Positions 59,347 through 64,000 of a stretch of 64,000 nt of DNA are shown here, piece after piece. The position numbers were made by a program, and so were the translations under genes. The notes beneath the pieces are model-generated. The model was not told where the DNA came from, ran no database searches, and worked only from the letters and a program-made list of their open reading frames with translations. Every line of letters starts with the position of its first letter. Position 1 is the first letter of the stretch. The stretch comes from Tritrichomonas musculus. Its lineage: Eukaryota > Parabasalia > Tritrichomonadida > Tritrichomonadidae. The DNA is taken from NCBI GenBank assembly GCA_039105265.1, contig JAPFFF010000016.1, positions 310,001-374,000 on the forward strand, read 5' to 3'.

Positions 59347-61332
59347 TTACTTGAAACGAGGACTAAAAGGAGTAAATTGATTCTTTCTCAATGGAGATGG
59401 CTTTAATTCTTGTCCAAACCACCATGGGACATCTTTCTGCTGTTTAAAGAAAATGTTGTTATTATTACTGCTTAAAAGAGAAGGGCCTTTTTGCCTTTTT
59501 AATGAGGGCTGCTTTCTTTTCCATCTTGGATCCTGATTTTCATTATTTTGGCAAGGTTTATATAAATGAACGTATCGAGTAGGTATGATTCTTGGAGAGT
59601 TTTTAACTGGTGGCGCAACATATTGGAATTGCTTTGGTTGTTCTAAATGATCAACCATTGCAGGGAGTATTTTTCTTTGGTTGGGAATTGGAGGGCTTCT
59701 GAAATTAATATTTGCTTGTCTTACTTGATTTTCTCTACCGATTAATTGCTGTGGCTGCTGTTTCAAAGGAGGATACAATTTATTTAACTGATTCAAACGT
59801 GGAATCAAATCATTTTTATTTGGAGATGGAGGATCTAAATTATTTAATTGATTCAAACGAGGATTTAAATTACTTGGCTGATTAGCACGAGGACAAAGTT
59901 TCCTTAGTGCTTCCAATTTTTTCTGAATTTCTGCACGATTAAAAACGTTAGGTTGATATTTATTATCAATCAACTGACTAGAAGAATTCGATCTTAAATG
60001 CGATTTTAACAAATCCAATCGATTGAAACGTGGATAAATATTATTGTTTTTTTGATTTGGAGAATCCAAATTGTTAAGAACATTCTGCCTAGGATAAAAC
60101 CCGTTATTTCCTCGTGGGTAAATATTCTTAATCAATTGACTTGATGAATTTGATCTTTGAGAGGTATTTAAGGTGTTTCTACAATTCTTATTCGAAGTCC
60201 ACAAATCTTGATCTGCGATTAGCATTAATTCTGGGGTTGTTAGCTCTGAAAGTCGATTTCTCGTCCGAATAGGAGCCTCATTTTTGACACAAATTCTTTC
60301 TTCAATTGGCATAATTTTAGGCTGCTTTTTATCATACTTTTGAGTTGGTAAATTGAGGTTACTTAAATTAACACTGTTTCTACCATATCTATAATTAATT
60401 TTTGGAACATGTATTGTTGATAAAAGCTTAGCATGACCACCTTCCAGTTCAATATCATTCAAACTAGAATTTCTGTACAAATCTGTCTGTAAAAATGGAT
60501 TAAGAAGATCCATATGACTTTTTACACTTTGCATATTGAGTAGATCTTCAACTGATGGGCGATCACTTGGATCAACCATTAACATTTTTCGAAGAATTGA
60601 TATTAGTTCAATAGAATACATTTTTTCAACAGAATTTGGAATTCTGTAGCGTCCTGTACAAATATTTCTTTGTAAATCTGCTTGGGTCCTTCCATCAAAA
60701 GGGAAATTGAATGTCATCATTTCATACAATAAAACACCAAGAGACCAAATATCACACTTTTGATCATATGGAAAATGAAGCCATATTTCAGGCGCTAAAT
60801 ATAATGGAGTACCGATCTGCGTTTTTGCCATTTCTTTTTGGTATTTTTTTTGGTGGAGAACTGTTGCTATTCCCAAATCTCCAATTTTGACGAGATCTGG
60901 AGCTGATATTAAAATATTAGCGCTTTTGAGGTCTCTATGAACGACACCACAAGAATGTAATACTCTCAAGCCTTCTAAAATTTCTAGTAAAAAACGCCAT
61001 ATTTGTTCTTCTTCTAATGGCTTATTTTTAAGTTTTCTTCTTTCAATAAGATGCCTCAAATCACCAATTTTTGCATATTCAGTAACAATGCAGAGTTGCT
61101 TTTTCTCTTCAGCTGCAAATGCTTCGTAAAAACTGAGAATAAATGGAGAAGTTACTGATGCCATTAATCTGATTTCATTGACAGCATCTTCAATTTCTCG
61201 GAATGTTAGTTTTTTTAGGTCAACAACTTTTAATGCATAAACTTGATTATCATCTAAACGATGCGTTTTGTAAACTTTACCATAGGATCCTTCTCCTAAA
61301 ACTTTATCTTGTCTAAAACCTGATATTTTCAT
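59347..61332 (-). CDS. NEK-like Ser/Thr protein kinase with Asn/Pro-rich tail
   Basis: 661 residues. The kinase domain is at 1-275: Gly loop GEGSYG at 13-18, Lys35 (ALKV), helix-C Glu53, HRDLKSAN with Asp134, DLG at 152-154 in place of DFG (typical of NEK kinases, KIGDLGIAT), and GTPLYLAPE at 174-182. All catalytic residues are present. The C-terminal 380 residues are Asn-, Pro-, Gln- and Arg-rich, with many short degenerate repeats of the NNLDPPS / LNQLNKL type, and no coiled coil or other domain. NEK kinases act on microtubules, centrosomes or basal bodies and flagella, and are expanded in flagellated protists (established), so a cytoskeletal or cell-cycle role is likely. Confidence 0.92.
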   Translation of the reverse strand: MKISGFRQDKVLGEGSYGKVYKTHRLDDNQVYALKVVDLKKLTFREIEDAVNEIRLMASVTSPFILSFYEAFAAEEKKQLCIVTEYAKIGDLRHLIERRKLKNKPLEEEQIWRFLLEILEGLRVLHSCGVVHRDLKSANILISAPDLVKIGDLGIATVLHQKKYQKEMAKTQIGTPLYLAPEIWLHFPYDQKCDIWSLGVLLYEMMTFNFPFDGRTQADLQRNICTGRYRIPNSVEKMYSIELISILRKMLMVDPSDRPSVEDLLNMQSVKSHMDLLNPFLQTDLYRNSSLNDIELEGGHAKLLSTIHVPKINYRYGRNSVNLSNLNLPTQKYDKKQPKIMPIEERICVKNEAPIRTRNRLSELTTPELMLIADQDLWTSNKNCRNTLNTSQRSNSSSQLIKNIYPRGNNGFYPRQNVLNNLDSPNQKNNNIYPRFNRLDLLKSHLRSNSSSQLIDNKYQPNVFNRAEIQKKLEALRKLCPRANQPSNLNPRLNQLNNLDPPSPNKNDLIPRLNQLNKLYPPLKQQPQQLIGRENQVRQANINFRSPPIPNQRKILPAMVDHLEQPKQFQYVAPPVKNSPRIIPTRYVHLYKPCQNNENQDPRWKRKQPSLKRQKGPSLLSSNNNNIFFKQQKDVPWWFGQELKPSPLRKNQFTPFSPRFK

Positions 61333-61917
61333 GAATGGAGTTTATTTAATTGAATTTTTTTTGAAAGGGTTTATTGATTATTTTAAGATAAAATTTTATT
61401 TGTGAATTTTTTATATTTGCAATTGTGAAAGATCTCTGAAATAATTGAAACCATATTCAAGATAATAAATTGGTGCATTCAAAATTTAATAATATTCTCC
61501 CAAAATAAAATATCTTTTTTTATATCAGAAATAAACATAATCAATACAAAGTAATGCAATTGAGGAAAATTTTCCTCAAACTAAATTATCAAGTAAAACT
61601 TTATTAGGAGACAATGATGATGCCTTTGAATTTGTTATTGAAATAATCTCATAATGTCAAACAAAAAAAAAGCATATATTAAAACGTAAAACTGAAACGA
61701 ACCAGTACAACCATTTTAATGCATAAATGTTTTTTTTTTTTTTTTTTTTTTCTTTTCAATAGAGGTAATATTCAATCATTTTGACATAAAAAACATATTG
61801 GGCTTTATTTAAAAATTTTTAGAAAAATACAAGGTAATTTGGATATTATAATATAAAATAAACATGACTTCAAACATCATTTGTTGCTTTTTTGTAAACG
61901 TATAAGGATGAAAAAGA
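61333..61917. other. Intergenic with a 22-nt poly-T run
   Basis: T run at 61730-61751. Promoter of the NEK-like kinase and 3' flank of the Myb gene. Nothing else recognised. Confidence 0.5.
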
Positions 61918-62829
61918 TTAAAACATATCAAACAAATTTAAAGTATCATAGGATTCGTTATCCGACTCTATTTGGAATGAGTCATTCGTTATGTTTTGTG
62001 GGAACAAAGATGACTCATTTTCAAATGATTCAGGTAAAGATTCAGAAGTCTCTTTTGTACACTTGGTTTTAGGGACACACGGTGGACAATTAGTAGTATG
62101 AAATAAGTCTCTGACCATAGTTTTTACACGATTCGTTGTGACTGGACCTAAATTCTTATTGATCTGCTTCAAAAAATGATTAGGAGCTGATGAAATCGGA
62201 CTAATGGCTAAATTTGAATTCACTTTAGTTAAATTTTGAACTTGCTTATTTGGCTCAATTTCTTTTGCTGGACTTGGAATTTTTTCCTTAATCATAGGTT
62301 TTAAAACATTCAATCCTTCTTTGTAAAGATATTTAAATCGGTTTTTAATAGCTACTTCTGATCGCCCAGGAAAGAGATTTTTCATTGATTTCCAATGAGA
62401 AGGAGTTTGCAAAAAATTAAAAATCAGCAATTGATCCTCTTCTGAAGTCCACTCGCTATTGGTGATCTCTGGACTTAAGTAGTTTATGTAACGATCTTTG
62501 CATTGCCTCGGGGTTCTTTGCTTATTGATTGGTGATTGTTTCGTCAGTTCGGCTGAAATTTTGTTCCAATCCTGATCGCCATATGTTGAAACAAGGTTTA
62601 TTAATATTTCGTCTTCTTCTGGTGAAAATCTCATTCGAATTTTCTTTTTTTTATTAGATTTCGAATTGTCATTTTGCTGACCATTATATGGCTGTAAACA
62701 TGTGAACAATGGTTTTTTTAGGCTCTTTTTATTAAATAATTTTTGAAAACTTTTGGAATAGTTGAAATTAGGTGCAAATTGGAGATTAATATTTCCAGGG
62801 TTAATTTGCGCGTTCATTTCGGTAATCAT
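61918..62829 (-). CDS. R2R3 Myb-like protein with insertion in repeat one
   Basis: 303 residues. Repeat one starts at about residue 67 with MRFSPEEDE (Phe for the first Trp), has DWNKI, then about ten extra residues (KQSPINKQRT) before PRQCKDRYINYLSP, where Tyr replaces the third Trp. Repeat two has SEWTSEEDQ, SHWKSM and IKNRFKYLYK, with Phe at the third position. A Lys-rich patch (SNKKKKIRM) just upstream of repeat one may be a nuclear signal. The C-terminal region is Ser/Pro-rich and ends acidic (SFQIESDNESYDTLNLFDMF). The insertion lengthens the turn between helices, so DNA recognition may differ from the other Mybs. Confidence 0.88.
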   Translation of the reverse strand: MITEMNAQINPGNINLQFAPNFNYSKSFQKLFNKKSLKKPLFTCLQPYNGQQNDNSKSNKKKKIRMRFSPEEDEILINLVSTYGDQDWNKISAELTKQSPINKQRTPRQCKDRYINYLSPEITNSEWTSEEDQLLIFNFLQTPSHWKSMKNLFPGRSEVAIKNRFKYLYKEGLNVLKPMIKEKIPSPAKEIEPNKQVQNLTKVNSNLAISPISSAPNHFLKQINKNLGPVTTNRVKTMVRDLFHTTNCPPCVPKTKCTKETSESLPESFENESSLFPQNITNDSFQIESDNESYDTLNLFDMF

Positions 62830-64000
62830 GAGTTTTTGATTGAATAATAGATAATCGAAAATTTTTTATAAAAATTTAATTGATCCAACTGACAATTTTG
62901 AATGTTTTCATTTTGAATGCTTTAATTTTTAACTTTTACGATCAACAATTTTCTTTGCATTTTGATCAGAAGCATAGAAAAAGAGATATAAATTTCAGAA
63001 AAATAAAATGAAAACTTCATTGAAAAGTAATAAATTATTTTATTATGCTATATTTATCTGTATCATATTTTTTCCCTGATTCATAAAAGCATAAACCTAA
63101 TTTAAATTATTATGACATAAATTAACATAAATTTTTGAATTTATCAAACTAATTAACACCAAACTTTCCAGATATATATCTTGGTTAATCAAATACCATG
63201 ACAGCAAAATCCGCTTTTGGTAGCAAAAAGAATATTTTGATATAAATTACATTTTTTTTTTTTAATTTTTTATTAAAGTATTTTATAAACAATTTATAAT
63301 ATTTTATTTATCAATATATAAACAAATCACCAAATTTTAAAGCCAAAAATACAATTTTCAACAAGATATTTATAAATGAAATTAAAATCATTTTTTTTAC
63401 AATTTTTGATAATTATTTTTATTCTCAGAAAATTTAAATACTACACTTACAATTAAATTGAAATTGTATTATATTGATAACTACCCATTTATATTTATTT
63501 TAAAATTATAAATAATATACTAAATCATATAAATTATTTAAATTATGCATAAAATCATTTTGAAACCTATTTATTAATGAAGAAAATATAGTTTATTTTG
63601 AATAGGAGATTCAAATAAAAAACCCAGGTTTATGAAGAAAAACTTTTTCAATAGTTTATGTTTCAAAATTCTTTATTACAGAACAAACAATATACCGAAA
63701 AAGTTTACGTTTTTGTCCTCATAAATAGATTCTTCTCCTCTTCTTTAAGTGTACTAAGAATTTTTATTTGCGCATTTTTTTTTTAATTTTAAGAAAAGTT
63801 CTGCCTTTTATGAAGATTTGCCTAAAATAATCCAAATATAAAAAATGCAATTGGGCGAGTCTAAAGCCGACTTGCTTAAGTGTGCCTTAAAACTAGGTTA
63901 AAAGTAGATATTATCTATAAACATTTCTTTTAAAGAAATAAAATAAGAAAAAAAAATCAATTTTAAATAAAACCTCAATAAAAAGAAAAGAAAAAAAATA
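62830..64000. other. Terminal 1.2-kb AT-rich region, no protein gene seen
   Basis: No open frame of interest. The only compositionally distinct spot is the GC-richer hairpin near 63,853. Otherwise A/T runs. Confidence 0.55.
63853..63877 (+). other. GC-richer hairpin in AT-rich DNA, possible small RNA
   Basis: GCGAGTC (63855-63861) pairs with GACTTGC (63869-63875) as seven pairs including one G-U, extending by two G-U pairs to nine, around a 7-nt loop TAAAGCC. It sits in very AT-rich DNA. No tRNA cloverleaf is formed, and the RNA family, if any, is not recognised. Confidence 0.3.

Noticed and set aside
1-64000. LTR retrotransposon or CRISPR array
   Set aside because: No reverse transcriptase, protease or integrase motifs of retroelements, no long terminal repeats and no regularly spaced repeat-spacer array were seen.

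Overview
The window looks like nuclear DNA of a parabasalid protist, most like Tritrichomonas (inference). The DNA is very AT-rich, all genes are single open frames with no intron needed, and the families are typical of trichomonads: an initiator-binding-domain (IBD/IBP39-type) transcription factor, several two-repeat Myb proteins, a BspA-type leucine-rich-repeat protein, an N-terminal module plus F5/8-C family member, an MRH-repeat surface receptor, tetraspanin, pullulanase, and several DNA transposons. No bacterial operons, CRISPR arrays or rRNA are seen.

Layout. 1-3.45 kb holds decayed DNA-transposon remains (an old MULE and a DDE_1/pogo-like fragment). 4.2-16.5 kb is a gene-rich block: Myb factor, LRR/acidic-tail protein, tRNA-Arg(TCG), an odd kinase, the IBD factor, a broken F5/8-C family gene, the flagellar coiled-coil protein CFAP58 and ribosomal protein eL18. 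16.5-21 kb is a gene desert with a dead Ariadne-like RBR ubiquitin ligase and a large palindrome. 21-40 kb carries a second Myb, an ABC half-transporter, a giant coiled-coil protein, eIF3c, a divergent GNAT/HAD pair, a WD40/Ser-rich protein, a Sel1-repeat protein, a low-molecular-weight phosphatase with an altered general acid, and a third Myb.

40.4-46.5 kb is a cluster of three DNA transposons. The first is a whole P-like element with 14-bp terminal inverted repeats (TIRs), an 8-bp target duplication and a C-terminal SANT-like domain. The second is a decayed mariner. The third is a whole MULE with 65-bp TIRs and an 8-bp target duplication. 46.5-50 kb is decayed sequence of unclear origin, including short Pro-rich and Arg-rich frames that may be fossils of a virus-like element.

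50-63 kb holds a five-domain MRH-like membrane receptor whose middle is strikingly GC-rich, an acyltransferase, a bacterial-type pullulanase, a tetraspanin with a one-base frame problem at its start, a NEK-like kinase and a fourth Myb.

Functionally the block mixes transcription control (IBD, four Mybs), translation (eL18, eIF3c, tRNA-Arg), flagellum and cytoskeleton (CFAP58, NEK-like kinase), surface and trafficking (MRH receptor, tetraspanin, ABC transporter), and carbohydrate or lipid metabolism. Several apparent starts are TTG or GTG codons. For eL18, CFAP58 and eIF3c I moved the start to the first sensible ATG. All identifications come from reading motifs by eye; no database search was run.
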